Positions 1-8,006 of a stretch of DNA of 64,000 bases are shown piece by piece. The DNA lies in contig NZ_BLPI01000001.1 of assembly GCF_019649015.1 (NCBI RefSeq), positions 1,383,501-1,447,500 on the forward strand. Reading direction: 5' to 3'. This DNA is from Agarivorans litoreus (GTDB taxonomy: Bacteria; Pseudomonadota; Gammaproteobacteria; Enterobacterales; Celerinatantimonadaceae). A program made the translations under genes and the position numbers. The number at the start of each line of letters is the position of its first letter. Within the stretch, counting starts at the first letter, position 1. The notes beneath the pieces were generated by a model. It was given only the letters and a program-made list of their open reading frames with translations, was not told where the DNA came from and searched no databases.

Positions 1-566
1 ACTGAGCCAATACGTAAACGCCCATCTTGCGGATGAGGAACAATATCTTTTTCCTCCGGCATGGCAATACCGTTATCAATTACCGAAGAATCTACATGTT
101 CCCAACCGTGCTCTTCGTGAAAGATTTGCTGACCCTCTTCCGAAACAAAACAAATGCTATCGATAAACCGGCGGGCAAAACGGTGCACTTTACGCCAACG
201 GTTAGTCGCTAATCGCGCTGCGCCATGGCGGGTATAAACAATTTTACGCTCTAAACAAAACGGCAAGATAGGTAGGGACAACATAACGGCTGAAGGTGAA
301 TGCATGTGAATGATAGGGTGGCGCCGATAAGCTTGCCATAAGCGTAATTGCACTAGGCCTTTCATGCCACGGATGACTGTCACTTTTAAGTTAAGAGCCT
401 CAGCCACCACCACAAGAGGGTCATCATGATGCCCCAAAGAAATAATTTCAGGTTCCATTCCCTGAGCACGCTGTTCTACACATAAATCAATAACAAAGCG
501 TTCTGCTCCTCCCACCTGTAAACTGCTCACAACATGAGATATCTTTTTACTTAACACGCTATTCAC
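1..566 (-). CDS. Glycosyltransferase family 4, N-terminal part (runs off left edge)
   Basis: Translating the minus strand gives an open frame of about 188 codons that leaves the window at base 1, so only the N-terminal half is present. It opens with a sugar-transferase signature (HVVSSLQVGGAERFVIDL), followed by alternating hydrophobic strands and HMHSPSA. This is the acceptor-side Rossmann domain of GT-B fold family 4 enzymes, which add sugars to lipid-linked glycans in polysaccharide or lipopolysaccharide assembly. No in-frame ATG precedes the signature; GTG at 566 or 557 is the likely start, and an AAGGA lies at 589-593. The gene is divergent from a second GT4 gene at 680, so the roughly 110 bases between them should hold both promoters. 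The exact acceptor cannot be told. Confidence 0.75.
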   Translation of the reverse strand, partial: MNSVLSKKISHVVSSLQVGGAERFVIDLCVEQRAQGMEPEIISLGHHDDPLVVVAEALNLKVTVIRGMKGLVQLRLWQAYRRHPIIHMHSPSAVMLSLPILPFCLERKIVYTRHGAARLATNRWRKVHRFARRFIDSICFVSEEGQQIFHEEHGWEHVDSSVIDNGIAMPEEKDIVPHPQDGRLRIGS

Positions 567-679
567 AATATCATTACTTACTTGACTATCCTTAGTGGCA
601 TTATGATAAGCCAGTTAGGGGTGAAGGATCACTCTCTAACTCAAAGAATTTGTTAATTTTCATCAAAGGATTTACCAGA

Positions 680-1777
680 ATGGATTCTTCATTGCGAGTA
701 CTTGAAGTGGTACAAAGCCTCGAACGAGGCGGTCGCACAGTTAGATTCATTACCACCGTAGCGGGATTAAGAGACAACGGTGTGTTTGTGCTGCCGGTAA
801 GTTTTAAAGCACCTCACAGTAGTATTCAACAACCCGACCAGCTAGAAGTGCTGCACACCAAGGCTTTTGACGGCCCTTGTATTTTTTACAACTTAGTCAG
901 ATTAATCAAAAAACACCGGATCAACTTAGTTCATTGTCACTGCGATCGCAGCATGATCTGGGCAGGTTTGGCAGCCAAAGTGTGCAATGTGCCTACTGTA
1001 CTTACTTTTCATCGTTCAATTTTACGCTACTACCAAGAAAATCGAATAAATCGCATTTTAAGGCGCTTAGCCAACTGCTTCGTTGCAGTTTCCGAGCAAC
1101 GCAGGCAGTTGCTTATACAAAACCTGGGTTTAAGCGAACAACGCTGCTTAGCTAATCATGCGGGAGTCGATACCCAAATTGCACCTTTGCAACCTGCTCA
1201 AGCGCGCAAAAATCTTCAGCTTCCCGAAAATCAAATTATTTTGTTTAGTGCAGGCCACCTAGGGCGAATTAAAGGCCATCAAGATACGCTAAAAGCGTTT
1301 AAGCTATTGCCACAACGGAATAACTGTCAGTTATATATAGCCGGTAGCGGTTCTAAGAAAGAAAGCGAGGCACTGCTACGCTATCGCGATAAATTAGGAC
1401 TGCAAGAACAAGTGCATTTTCTTGGGCAAATTAGTAATACCGCTGCATGGATGGAGGCTGCAGACATTTTTGTACAACCTTCTTTAGAAGAAGCCTTTGG
1501 TCTAGTATTTATTGAGGCTGGCTTGCATCATACTCCCGTGGTAGCCACTAAAGTTGGAGGTATCCCCGATATTGTAATAGACGGCGAAACCGGCTTTTTG
1601 GTACCTGCAGCAAAGCCCGAGCTATTAGCAAACACTATAGCTAAGCTGATTGACTCCAAAGCGCTACGAGAAAGGCTTGGGAAGGCCGCAGCGCTGCGCA
1701 TTCGCTCGCAATTTGATACACAGCATATGATTAACAATTATTTAGGTATTTTTAACCGACTTCTCAAGGAAGCTTAA
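680..1777 (+). CDS. Glycosyltransferase family 4
   Basis: This 365-residue protein has the two-domain GT-B architecture of family 4 transferases. The N-terminal domain begins LRVLEVVQSLERGG. The C-terminal nucleotide-sugar domain carries the E-x7-E signature (EEAFGLVFIE, about residues 269-278) and the GGIPDIV and GETGFLVP segments that line the donor site. ATG at 680 is chosen because AAGGA sits nine bases upstream; an in-frame TTG at 650 has no ribosome site. A GT2-type gene follows 11 bases downstream, so the two are probably co-transcribed. The product is likely a cytoplasmic or membrane-associated enzyme of surface-polysaccharide assembly. Donor and acceptor are unknown. Confidence 0.88.
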   Translation: MDSSLRVLEVVQSLERGGRTVRFITTVAGLRDNGVFVLPVSFKAPHSSIQQPDQLEVLHTKAFDGPCIFYNLVRLIKKHRINLVHCHCDRSMIWAGLAAKVCNVPTVLTFHRSILRYYQENRINRILRRLANCFVAVSEQRRQLLIQNLGLSEQRCLANHAGVDTQIAPLQPAQARKNLQLPENQIILFSAGHLGRIKGHQDTLKAFKLLPQRNNCQLYIAGSGSKKESEALLRYRDKLGLQEQVHFLGQISNTAAWMEAADIFVQPSLEEAFGLVFIEAGLHHTPVVATKVGGIPDIVIDGETGFLVPAAKPELLANTIAKLIDSKALRERLGKAAALRIRSQFDTQHMINNYLGIFNRLLKEA

Positions 1778-1788
1778 GCGAGAGCAGC

Positions 1789-2793
1789 ATGGACAAGAAT
1801 TCGATAACCGTTGTAATTACCCCGCGAGACCGTTACTCAGGCATCATTAATTGTATTCGCAACTTATATCTATGCACCGAGCAGCACTTTGAACTCAAAG
1901 TCATCGATTTAGATTATCCAAGTTCACTTAAGCAAAAAATCAAAAAAGAGCTAGCTCAACACCAAAATGCCGAATTGATAAGTTACGGATTAATCTCACC
2001 AATTCAAGCTATGAAGCAAGTAAGGCCTCTTATAAAAACAGAGTACGTAATGTTTCTTGATAATGACTCCAACGTCACTGCTAATTGGCTCCCACCCTTA
2101 CTAGAGATAGCCAACAGCGATCCAAAAATTGCGGTGGTAAACCCGGTAACACTCGAGAAAGAAGGAGTTGATAAGGGCGCGGAACTACGTAATCACCTAT
2201 TTACAAATGCAGTACACACTATTGATTATCAGGGTGAAGATTACCTTATTGAACATAAGTCTTTTCGCCGCTCATTACCCGAGGAGCTTCCTCAAGGTAT
2301 CCAAGAAAGTGAAATGTTCGAGCTACATGGCGTGCTGTTTAGCACTAAAGCCTTAAAAGACATTGAGCTGCCAGATATGGTAATACGCGAACACATCGAT
2401 ATAGGCATTCAACTTCGTCAAAAAGGTTACAAAATTGTCACTCAGCCTGAATCAATCATTATTTTTGATAATCTAGGCACCAGAATGGCTTGGTACGATA
2501 TGAAGTTCTTCTTCTTCCGATGGCACCCTAAATATACCGAAGCCTCTTCACGTCTTTTTGAAGAGCGCTGGGGATACCGTTTCTATTCCGAACAAGCGAT
2601 GTACTTGTGGGTATTTAGACGCAAGGTATTCTTGTTTGCTCGTTGGTTATATATTCCGGTTAACGGAGCCAACATGGCAGTTCGCATTGCAGCCAAACTT
2701 CGTTCATTTGTTAAGCCAGTTTGGGATCCCATCCAGGGTGTGGAGCAAAAAGCCTCCCCCGCTCCACTAAGTATGTTTTCTAAAGCCAAATAA
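1789..2793 (+). CDS. Glycosyltransferase family 2-like protein
   Basis: The 334-residue protein opens with a GT-A type Rossmann strand (SITVVITPRDR). It carries the metal- and sugar-binding acidic motif in MFLDNDSNVTANW near residues 85-97, and HGVLF and IREHIDIG segments typical of family 2 transferases. The aromatic, basic C-terminal third (WGYRFYSEQAMYLWVFRRKVF region) may sit against the membrane. It lies 11 bases after a GT4 gene and is followed at once by a strong terminator, so it is the last gene of this short unit. Role: transfer of a sugar during extracellular or lipid-linked glycan synthesis. The specificity is not predictable. Confidence 0.82.
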   Translation: MDKNSITVVITPRDRYSGIINCIRNLYLCTEQHFELKVIDLDYPSSLKQKIKKELAQHQNAELISYGLISPIQAMKQVRPLIKTEYVMFLDNDSNVTANWLPPLLEIANSDPKIAVVNPVTLEKEGVDKGAELRNHLFTNAVHTIDYQGEDYLIEHKSFRRSLPEELPQGIQESEMFELHGVLFSTKALKDIELPDMVIREHIDIGIQLRQKGYKIVTQPESIIIFDNLGTRMAWYDMKFFFFRWHPKYTEASSRLFEERWGYRFYSEQAMYLWVFRRKVFLFARWLYIPVNGANMAVRIAAKLRSFVKPVWDPIQGVEQKASPAPLSMFSKAK

Positions 2794-2796
2794 AAA

Positions 2797-2826
2797 AGCC
2801 CGGCAAAGCCGGGCTATTTTATTTTT
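2797..2826. terminator. Bidirectional rho-independent terminator
   Basis: A perfect 8-bp stem (AGCCCGGC / GCCGGGCT) with an AAA loop spans 2797-2815. It is followed by ATTTTATTTTTG on the plus side and preceded by six A residues. It can end both the glycosyltransferase unit from the left and the convergent DUF3634 gene from the right. Confidence 0.9.
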
Positions 2827-2834
2827 GTATAATG

Positions 2835-3170
2835 TTAGTCTAACGAGACACTACCGTTTATATCTGAAGCTTTACTGTCATACAATTTATGAGGAAATTG
2901 TTTCTCCATATAAATTTGATCAGATTGGGTGATTGAGGAAGAAAAGCGCAGCTTCATTTTTCCGTCACTGTTAATACCTTTTACCAAGCCAACAACCTTG
3001 CGGCCGCGCATCATTTGACGACAATCGTGGATGAATGAACTTGGTACATGCCCTTTAACCACGGTGACTTTTCCGGAGCGCAGTTCACACACAAAGGTGT
3101 AATGAATATGCCTCAAACGGTACACCAAAACTGCTAAAGCAATAAAACCAATCACTATACTGATAGTCAA
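2835..3170 (-). CDS. DUF3634 family small membrane protein
   Basis: About 111 residues: one N-terminal membrane helix (TISIVIGFIALAVLVYRL), then a compact basic and hydrophobic domain with GKVTVVKGHVPSSFIHDCRQ and GLVKGI segments. This pattern matches DUF3634 proteins known from Vibrio and Shewanella, whose function is unknown. A TTG at 3170 is preferred because AGGGAG lies eight bases upstream; the longer GTG start at 3179 would abut that ribosome site. The gene stands alone and ends in the shared terminator at 2797-2826. Confidence 0.75.
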   Translation of the reverse strand: MTISIVIGFIALAVLVYRLRHIHYTFVCELRSGKVTVVKGHVPSSFIHDCRQMMRGRKVVGLVKGINSDGKMKLRFSSSITQSDQIYMEKQFPHKLYDSKASDINGSVSLD

Positions 3171-3463
3171 ACGGAACACTCCCTGTGTTGAGTTGCTAGC
3201 CTAATAAAATCAAAGCCTTATTCGGCCTGAAATGAATAAACTCAGCAAGGGTAATATTAAGCGCATCGCTTGACTAGGTTTAAGTTCAATATTTTGATTA
3301 CTATCAGTAATTTATGCCTGTTTTGATAGCTTGATCAACAAAATCTTTACAAGCAAGACCATGAAAACATTTTCAATAATTTGACAAAAGCGAACAATAG
3401 TTAACTAGATAAATAAGTTAAACGTACAGAAAACCAGCTCATTAAGAGTGAAAAATAGGCGGA
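3171..3463. other. Intergenic region, no gene seen
   Basis: This AT-rich stretch separates the DUF3634 gene from the terminator of yceI. It should contain the promoter of the leftward DUF3634 gene. No open frame with a ribosome site, no RNA gene and no repeat was seen. Confidence 0.5.
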
Positions 3464-3496
3464 AGGAAAAGACTCGCTGCCGAAGTTGACAGCGAG
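3464..3496 (-). terminator. Terminator downstream of yceI
   Basis: On the minus strand a 7-bp stem CTCGCTG / CAGCGAG (3473-3496) with a 10-base loop is followed by TCTTTTCCTTCC. It lies just after the yceI stop at 3507. Confidence 0.55.
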
Positions 3497-3506
3497 AACG
3501 TTCAAC

Positions 3507-4085
3507 TTACTTCTTAATACCTTCGATCACTAAGTCCATTGCCACGGTCGTAGATTTAGGACCAAGATTGGTAGGAATACCAAAGTCTTTCATCACTAAT
3601 TCTGTTGAGCCAACAAAACCAGCACGATAGCCGCCCCATGGGTCTTTACCTTCACCCACTTTAGTCACATCAATTACGATGTCTTTTGTCACGCCACGCA
3701 GCGTAAGCTGACCATAAAGCTTGCCACCTTCGTCACCATTCGCTTCATATTTGCTGCTGGTAAAGCTTGCTTCTGGGTATTGATCTACTGCTAGGAAGTC
3801 TTTACTGCGAATGTGCTTGTCACGCTCAGCGTGATTAGAGTTAACCGAAGTAGCATCAATTTTAACGCTAACGGTGGTCGCCTCTGGCGCCGCTTGGTCG
3901 TAACTAAAGTCACCACTAAAGGTATCAAAGCGGCCTACTACAAAGCTGTAACCTAAATGGTTAACTTTAAAGTTAATTGAAGCATGTGCACCGCGAGTAT
4001 CAATGGTGTAATCGGCAGCGCTAGCCGGTAAGGCTAAGCCCATTGTACTGGCTAACAATAATGCGGCTTTAAGTTGTGTTTTCAT
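3507..4085 (-). CDS. yceI: YceI family periplasmic protein
   Basis: A 192-residue protein with a cleavable signal peptide (hydrophobic stretch ending LPASAA, about residues 1-23) and a YceI domain. Diagnostic segments are YTIDTRGAHASINFKVNHLGYS and GRFDTFSGDF near the N-terminus, DKHIRSKDFLAVDQYPEASFTS in the middle and GNLTLRGV-like GQLTLRGVTKD. YceI proteins are lipocalin-like beta barrels that bind isoprenoid or other lipids in the periplasm; several respond to high pH or stress. It lies 16 bases after a cytochrome b561 gene, the yceJ-yceI arrangement known from E. coli, which suggests a shared role with a membrane electron carrier. Confidence 0.93.
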   Translation of the reverse strand: MKTQLKAALLLASTMGLALPASAADYTIDTRGAHASINFKVNHLGYSFVVGRFDTFSGDFSYDQAAPEATTVSVKIDATSVNSNHAERDKHIRSKDFLAVDQYPEASFTSSKYEANGDEGGKLYGQLTLRGVTKDIVIDVTKVGEGKDPWGGYRAGFVGSTELVMKDFGIPTNLGPKSTTVAMDLVIEGIKK

Positions 4086-4101
4086 TGTCTGTCCCTTTAG
4101 G

Positions 4102-4653
4102 TTATTTAGTCGACTTAAGCATTCGAACTAAGGTGTTATCTTTATCTATAAAGTGATGTTTTAGAGCAGCAAAGGCATGACCTGCAGCCAATACAATTAA
4201 TGCCCAAGCTAAAATCTCATGAATATCGCCGGCCAGCTCTTCTTGCTGAGCAATACCGGTAATGGTGGCGGGAACCTCAAACCATTCAAACACCACAATG
4301 GCACGTCCATCGGCGGTAGAAATTAGGTAACCCGAAATCATTAAACAAAATAATAGTGCGTAAAGTAGCCAATGGCCGACTTTAGCTCCCTGCCTTTCCC
4401 AAGCTTTATGGTTAGCTGGAGACTCTGGATGTGGATTCAACATTCTCCAAATCAGTCGGAATAGCATCAACATAAACAACAATATCCCAACACTTTTATG
4501 GATCATCGGGGCGGTTTGGTACCAACTAGAGTAATAGTTTAAATCAACCATAAATAACCCTAGCCCAAACAAAGCAAAAACACTTAATGCCACCAACCAA
4601 TGGATAACAATGGCTACCCATCCATAAGTCTGTTTGGTATTGCGAATACTCAC
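4102..4653 (-). CDS. yceJ: Cytochrome b561 family membrane protein
   Basis: The 183-residue protein has four predicted membrane helices and histidines placed to bind haem b, as in IHWLVALSVF near the N-terminus, MIHKSVGILLF, KVGHWLLYALLF and ILAWALIVLAAGHAFAALKHHF. It belongs to the bacterial cytochrome b561 family, which moves electrons across or within the inner membrane. The start is GTG with GGGGACC upstream. It is the first gene of the yceJ-yceI pair. The electron donor is unknown; a link to ubiquinol-8 or superoxide, as reported for CybB, is only an analogy. Confidence 0.9.
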   Translation of the reverse strand: MSIRNTKQTYGWVAIVIHWLVALSVFALFGLGLFMVDLNYYSSWYQTAPMIHKSVGILLFMLMLFRLIWRMLNPHPESPANHKAWERQGAKVGHWLLYALLFCLMISGYLISTADGRAIVVFEWFEVPATITGIAQQEELAGDIHEILAWALIVLAAGHAFAALKHHFIDKDNTLVRMLKSTK

Positions 4654-5084
4654 TCGGTCCCCTTAAATATCTTCTGATATTACGTCGATGAAACTAGCAT
4701 CGCTTAAATTCACAATGAAAAAAATTGAATTTTATGTGAAAAATCATTCGAACAATTAGAAAGAAAACCGCTCAAAGTTTTACTTCTCTCTCAAAAAAGC
4801 AACAAAACATCAGCAAAAGATCTTAGTTTATTTGTACTTTTAGTCTTAAAGCATAGTGCTAAATAAAGCTTAAAAGCGCCTTAAAAACTAAGATTTAATC
4901 AGCTAAGTGGAAAGTTGCCTATGCGCTATGGCATAGCTTGTTTACAGCAGGCTAACGTCACATTACAGTAATAAAATATTCATTTTACCTACTATACTTT
5001 TTACTGCACATTTTGCGTGTCTCGCAGCCGCGAGAAGAAATCACGTTGGGTACAAAACACTAGGTATGTGGACCCAATAGAGTA
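4654..5084. other. Intergenic region upstream of yceJ
   Basis: These 430 AT-rich bases contain the promoter region for the leftward yceJ-yceI operon but no convincing gene on either strand. The right end runs into the palindromic repeat at 5085. Confidence 0.5.
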
Positions 5085-5246
5085 ATACCAATCACACTAA
5101 GTGAGAGCTCAGAAATAGCGCAGGAAAAATACTCGAGAATAAGGCAGGATTTTTCGATAAGTAGTTATTCTACAATCAAAAATTCTAACGCAGTTATCGA
5201 GTATTTTAACCAGGTAGAATGAACAGTTACTTAGTACGATTGGTAT
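5085..5246. repeat. Palindromic repeat element, short form (MITE-like)
   Basis: The ends are inverted repeats, ATACCAATC (5085-5093) and GATTGGTAT (5238-5246), extended by ACACTAAGT against ACTTAGTAC. Inside, AAAATACTCGA pairs perfectly with TCGAGTATTTT over 11 bp. The centre is AAGGCAG (5141-5147), a GTAG-TTATT-CTAC hairpin (5161-5173) and TAACGCAG (5186-5193). The same centre occurs in the two larger elements near 25.4 and 25.8 kb, so they look like one family. The structure fits either a non-autonomous mobile element or a structured RNA. It contains no coding sequence. Confidence 0.8.
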
Positions 5247-5264
5247 AAAGCTTGGAGTAGGCTT

Positions 5265-5432
5265 ATGAAACGATCACGCTTTGATGATATGGACGAATGG
5301 GATGAAGAAGACCTAGTCCATAACGCAAAAAGTCATAAAAACCAGCGGGACAAAGCACGTGCTCGTCGCCGCATCGACGAATACAACGAGCGGAAACAAT
5401 TAGAACGCTACATAGACGAAGACTATAACTAG
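5265..5432 (+). CDS. Small highly charged protein, PA3496-like
   Basis: This 55-codon frame starts with ATG eight bases after GGAG and ends 14 bases before a strong terminator. The product is almost all charged: an acidic N-terminus (FDDMDEWDEED), then KARARRRIDEYNERKQLERYI and an acidic tail. This pattern resembles the short PA3496-family proteins that are often annotated as putative envelope-integrity proteins; the likeness is by eye. Ribosome site, codon use and terminator all support a real gene. Confidence 0.7.
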   Translation: MKRSRFDDMDEWDEEDLVHNAKSHKNQRDKARARRRIDEYNERKQLERYIDEDYN

Positions 5433-5446
5433 TTACAGTAATCGCG

Positions 5447-5478
5447 AAGGGGGAAGTGATGGCACTTCCCCCTTTCTA
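5447..5478 (+). terminator. Strong rho-independent terminator
   Basis: A perfect 12-bp stem (AAGGGGGAAGTG / CACTTCCCCCTT) with an ATGG loop spans 5447-5474 and is followed by TCT. It ends the small gene at 5265-5432. Confidence 0.85.
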
Positions 5479-5504
5479 TTGCCATCACAACAAGCTATTT
5501 AGCT

Positions 5505-5918
5505 ATGCAAGCCATTATTCCCTACCTTAATTTTTCAGGTAAAGCCGAACAAGCTTTAGCTTTTTATCAGCACTGCTTTAAAGGCGAAGTTATGGCGTTA
5601 ATGCGCTTTAGCGATAACCAAACCGACATACCCATTCCCGATGAATTATTGAATAAAGTGATGCATTGTCACTTCAAAGCCGGAGAACTGGAATTTATGG
5701 CATCCGATGGCATGCCCGTAGAGCGGCTAAAAAACGCGGGTAATATCGAGCTCAACTTAAACTTTTCAGACTTGGCCGAGCAACAACAGGTATTCGAAAA
5801 GCTTTCTGAAAACGGCAGCATCACTATGGGTTTGCAAAATACGTTTTGGCAAGCGCGTTTTGCTAGAGTGTGCGACCAGTTTGGCATCAACTGGATGCTA
5901 AATTGCCCTCTCAACTAA
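5505..5918 (+). CDS. VOC superfamily protein (YjdN/PhnB-like)
   Basis: The 137-residue protein has the pattern of YjdN-type members of the glyoxalase/bleomycin-resistance superfamily: IIPYLNFSGKAEQALAFYQHCF at the N-terminus, then VMHCHFKAGELEFMASD and FWQARFARVCDQFGINWMLN at the end. Members fold as paired beta-alpha-beta-beta-beta modules, often around a metal, and bind small molecules. Many are mis-named 3-demethylubiquinone methyltransferase. No partner gene suggests a substrate. It is a stand-alone gene downstream of a terminator. Confidence 0.85.
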   Translation: MQAIIPYLNFSGKAEQALAFYQHCFKGEVMALMRFSDNQTDIPIPDELLNKVMHCHFKAGELEFMASDGMPVERLKNAGNIELNLNFSDLAEQQQVFEKLSENGSITMGLQNTFWQARFARVCDQFGINWMLNCPLN

Positions 5919-5935
5919 GAAGTTGATAATGTTAT

Positions 5936-6367
5936 TCACATACCTCGCTTGCGGAAAAACTGCGCGGGGTCACCGGGGCTCTCTTGGTACAACTCAAACG
6001 ACTTCTCAGCAATTATCTCTCCAGCTAATTCAATGGTCATGCGCCAAGTTCCTAGCTTATTGCTAATAGGAGCCCAAATGGTATCACCTAAATAAAAATC
6101 CCAATCGTTGCTGCGAATATACTCTTCACCATCAAAAGGAGCCATAACCTCGCCATCTTCATCTGGGATATTGGGGTGGTAGATGCAATAGCGAATCTTC
6201 TGGCCCTTGGCTTTCTTAATATTAATAATCAAGCCGAACTCAACATCTATTTGAGCTTCAACTTGGGTGGTAAATTGGCTAACCTGCGGCAGTGCTTTGG
6301 CATCGCTATCCCATTTATTATAAATGCCATAACTATGCAGTTTAACTTGGGGTTTCGCCTTGGCCAT
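5936..6367 (-). CDS. DUF3859 domain protein
   Basis: A 143-residue soluble protein with no signal peptide. It shows the DUF3859 pattern: SYGIYNKWDSDAKALP near residues 12-27, VEFGLIINIKKAKGQKIRYCIYHPNIPD and NDWDFYLGDTIWAPISNKLGTWRMTIEL. The family is widespread in marine gammaproteobacteria and its function is unknown; the repeated strands suggest an all-beta sandwich. It converges on the VOC gene with an 17-base gap. Its start codon ATG at 6367 is preceded by a weak GAAGAG-type site. Confidence 0.85.
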   Translation of the reverse strand: MAKAKPQVKLHSYGIYNKWDSDAKALPQVSQFTTQVEAQIDVEFGLIINIKKAKGQKIRYCIYHPNIPDEDGEVMAPFDGEEYIRSNDWDFYLGDTIWAPISNKLGTWRMTIELAGEIIAEKSFELYQESPGDPAQFFRKRGM

Positions 6368-6538
6368 TGCTGTAAAACTCTTCTAATTGAATATCTTAAT
6401 TGTCTATTTTACCTTAGACCTAGCTTTAGCTGCCATTACAATCCTTTCCCCCGCTTTACTTAAGGTGTAGGCTAAAAGCATAAATGAATCATAGCTTGGC
6501 CTTTAAGCCGCCAGCTAAATTGTCTCAAGGATGAACCT

Positions 6539-6982
6539 ATGAAAAAGCTACTGACAGCAGCCCTTGTTTTTGCCAGTTGTTCACTGCAAGCAGCCCCCAT
6601 TAATGAGTTGTTAGAGCTCAACGACAGCGAACTGCAAATGCAGATAATTCGTAACAATCTCAATCAAGCACTAATTCGTCAAAACCCTCCTTTAGAGAAC
6701 TTTCGACCAGTACTGGACGAGTGGGCAAACACCTATCTTACTTGGGAAGAGATGAAACCAAAGATTGCTGAGGTTTATCTAAAACACTTTACTGATGAAG
6801 AGCTAGAGCAATTAGTCGCATTTTATAAAACCCCGGTTGGCAAAAAGAGCCAAGAGCTAAACGCTACATTAATTCGAGAAAGTGCGCTAGCTAGCGCTTT
6901 GGTGGCTAAGGGGCATCACAAAAAACTTGAGGAAATGTTGCAGCAAGCCGCAGCCAAACAAAAACAACAAACTGGTAACTAA
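6539..6982 (+). CDS. DUF2059 domain secreted protein
   Basis: A 147-residue protein with a signal peptide (LTAALVFASCSLQAA, cleavage near residue 19) followed by a helical DUF2059 domain. The domain is marked by YLKHFTDEELEQLVAFYKTPVGKKSQE near residues 80-107. The domain is common in exported proteins of unknown function. An AAGGATG ribosome site lies just upstream of the ATG. The convergent yhhQ gene shares a hairpin terminator with it. Confidence 0.87.
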   Translation: MKKLLTAALVFASCSLQAAPINELLELNDSELQMQIIRNNLNQALIRQNPPLENFRPVLDEWANTYLTWEEMKPKIAEVYLKHFTDEELEQLVAFYKTPVGKKSQELNATLIRESALASALVAKGHHKKLEEMLQQAAAKQKQQTGN

Positions 6983-6998
6983 GCTACGGCGCATCATG

Positions 6999-7032
6999 TT
7001 GTAATGCCAGCAACAACAAACTGGCATTACAA
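6999..7032. terminator. Hairpin between convergent genes
   Basis: A perfect 12-bp stem TTGTAATGCCAG / CTGGCATTACAA with a 10-base loop lies between the DUF2059 stop (6982) and the yhhQ stop (7042). Poly-U tails are weak in both directions, so terminator function is likely but not certain. Confidence 0.55.
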
Positions 7033-7041
7033 TAACAAGCT

Positions 7042-7695
7042 TTAGGCTAGTGCTTTATTAGCTTTTAAACGGCTCTGCAAAAAGTGTAACAGCATGCCAT
7101 ATAGCGGAACAAACAAAGCAAGATTAACCGCAAGTTTGAAGCCGTAATCTACCCAGGCTATTTCGACCCAGTGTTCAGCCATAAAGGCGTCACTGCTGGC
7201 ATAAAAGGCCACTGCAAAGAACAAGAAAGTATCCACCAAGTTGCCAAACACACTTGAGCCCGCAGGTGCTACCCACCAATGCTTAAGTTGGCGTAAACGA
7301 TCAAACACTTTTACATCCAATAACTGACCTACCGAATAAGCCAAAAAGCTAGCCAAAGCAATACGCGCAACAAAAGCGTTCCAGGCTAACAAGCCGGCTA
7401 AACCTTGATAGTCACCTTGGTAAAACAATACCGACACAATGTAGCTTACCAACAAGGCTGGCAGCATTGCAGTAAAGATAATTTTGCGCGCCCTAGAGGC
7501 ACCAAACAAGCGAACGGTAAGGTCGGTGGCTAGAAATATAAATGGGAAGGTAAACGCGCCCCAAGTGGTATGAAAACCAAATATGGTGAAGGGCAATTGC
7601 ACTAAATAATTACTAGCAGCAATAGTAACGATATGGAATAAAGCGAGAATAATAACACTGCGGCGCTCGGCCTCAGTTAACTGTAAAAACCACAT
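7042..7695 (-). CDS. yhhQ: Queuosine precursor transporter YhhQ
   Basis: The product is 217 residues with about six membrane helices and family markers: ASNYLVQLPFTIFG near residue 27, TFPFIFLATDLTVRLFG near residue 48 and SVFGNLVDTFLFFAVAF. YhhQ (COG1738) imports 7-cyano-7-deazaguanine or preQ1 across the inner membrane for queuosine modification of tRNA. ATG at 7695 gives the usual family length. The open frame extends upstream to 7779, but that part overlaps a likely preQ1-I riboswitch and is better read as leader. Expression is therefore probably repressed when preQ1 is plentiful. Confidence 0.93.
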   Translation of the reverse strand: MWFLQLTEAERRSVIILALFHIVTIAASNYLVQLPFTIFGFHTTWGAFTFPFIFLATDLTVRLFGASRARKIIFTAMLPALLVSYIVSVLFYQGDYQGLAGLLAWNAFVARIALASFLAYSVGQLLDVKVFDRLRQLKHWWVAPAGSSVFGNLVDTFLFFAVAFYASSDAFMAEHWVEIAWVDYGFKLAVNLALFVPLYGMLLHFLQSRLKANKALA

Positions 7696-7705
7696 TATAG
7701 AACTA

Positions 7706-7741
7706 CCTATCTTTTTGTTAATTGGGGGTGAGAGAACCCAA
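7706..7741 (-). promoter_or_regulatory. Likely preQ1-I riboswitch in the yhhQ leader
   Basis: Read on the minus strand, the leader has TTGGG (7741-7737), TTC, a short loop, a C-run and CCCAA (7726-7722), then an A-rich tail TTAACAAAAAGATAGG ending 10 bases before the yhhQ ATG. This is the order of the class I preQ1 aptamer: a 5-bp P1, a UUC start of the loop, C residues before P1 closes, and an A-rich tail that folds back. UCU in the loop can pair with AGA in the tail to form the pseudoknot. The downstream gene is a preQ1-related transporter. The tail overlaps the ribosome-binding region, suggesting control of translation. Confidence 0.72.
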
Positions 7742-8006
7742 GGGCGGCGGAGTATTCCATAACTATTAGCTAACTGCAATAACTAAACGATTAGTCAAGA
7801 AATCATCGCTATTTGATTTTTTTGGTGATAACTAACAGTTTTTAAGCAAACAAACCTCTCAAAGCTTCGCTCACTGTCAGTTCTTGGTTAAACTGAGCTA
7901 TTGCCCTGCCCGCGTTCAAACCTATCTGTGGTTTGTTGTTTGATTATGGCAGCAGCACTTACTTCAGCAGTGGGTGCTACGTTTAGTTAATTTAAAAGGA
8001 TGCACT

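Noticed and set aside
7974-8006. Upstream GTG start for the SMC ATPase
   Set aside because: No ribosome site precedes it, whereas AAAAGGA lies within this stretch and points to TTG at 8007.
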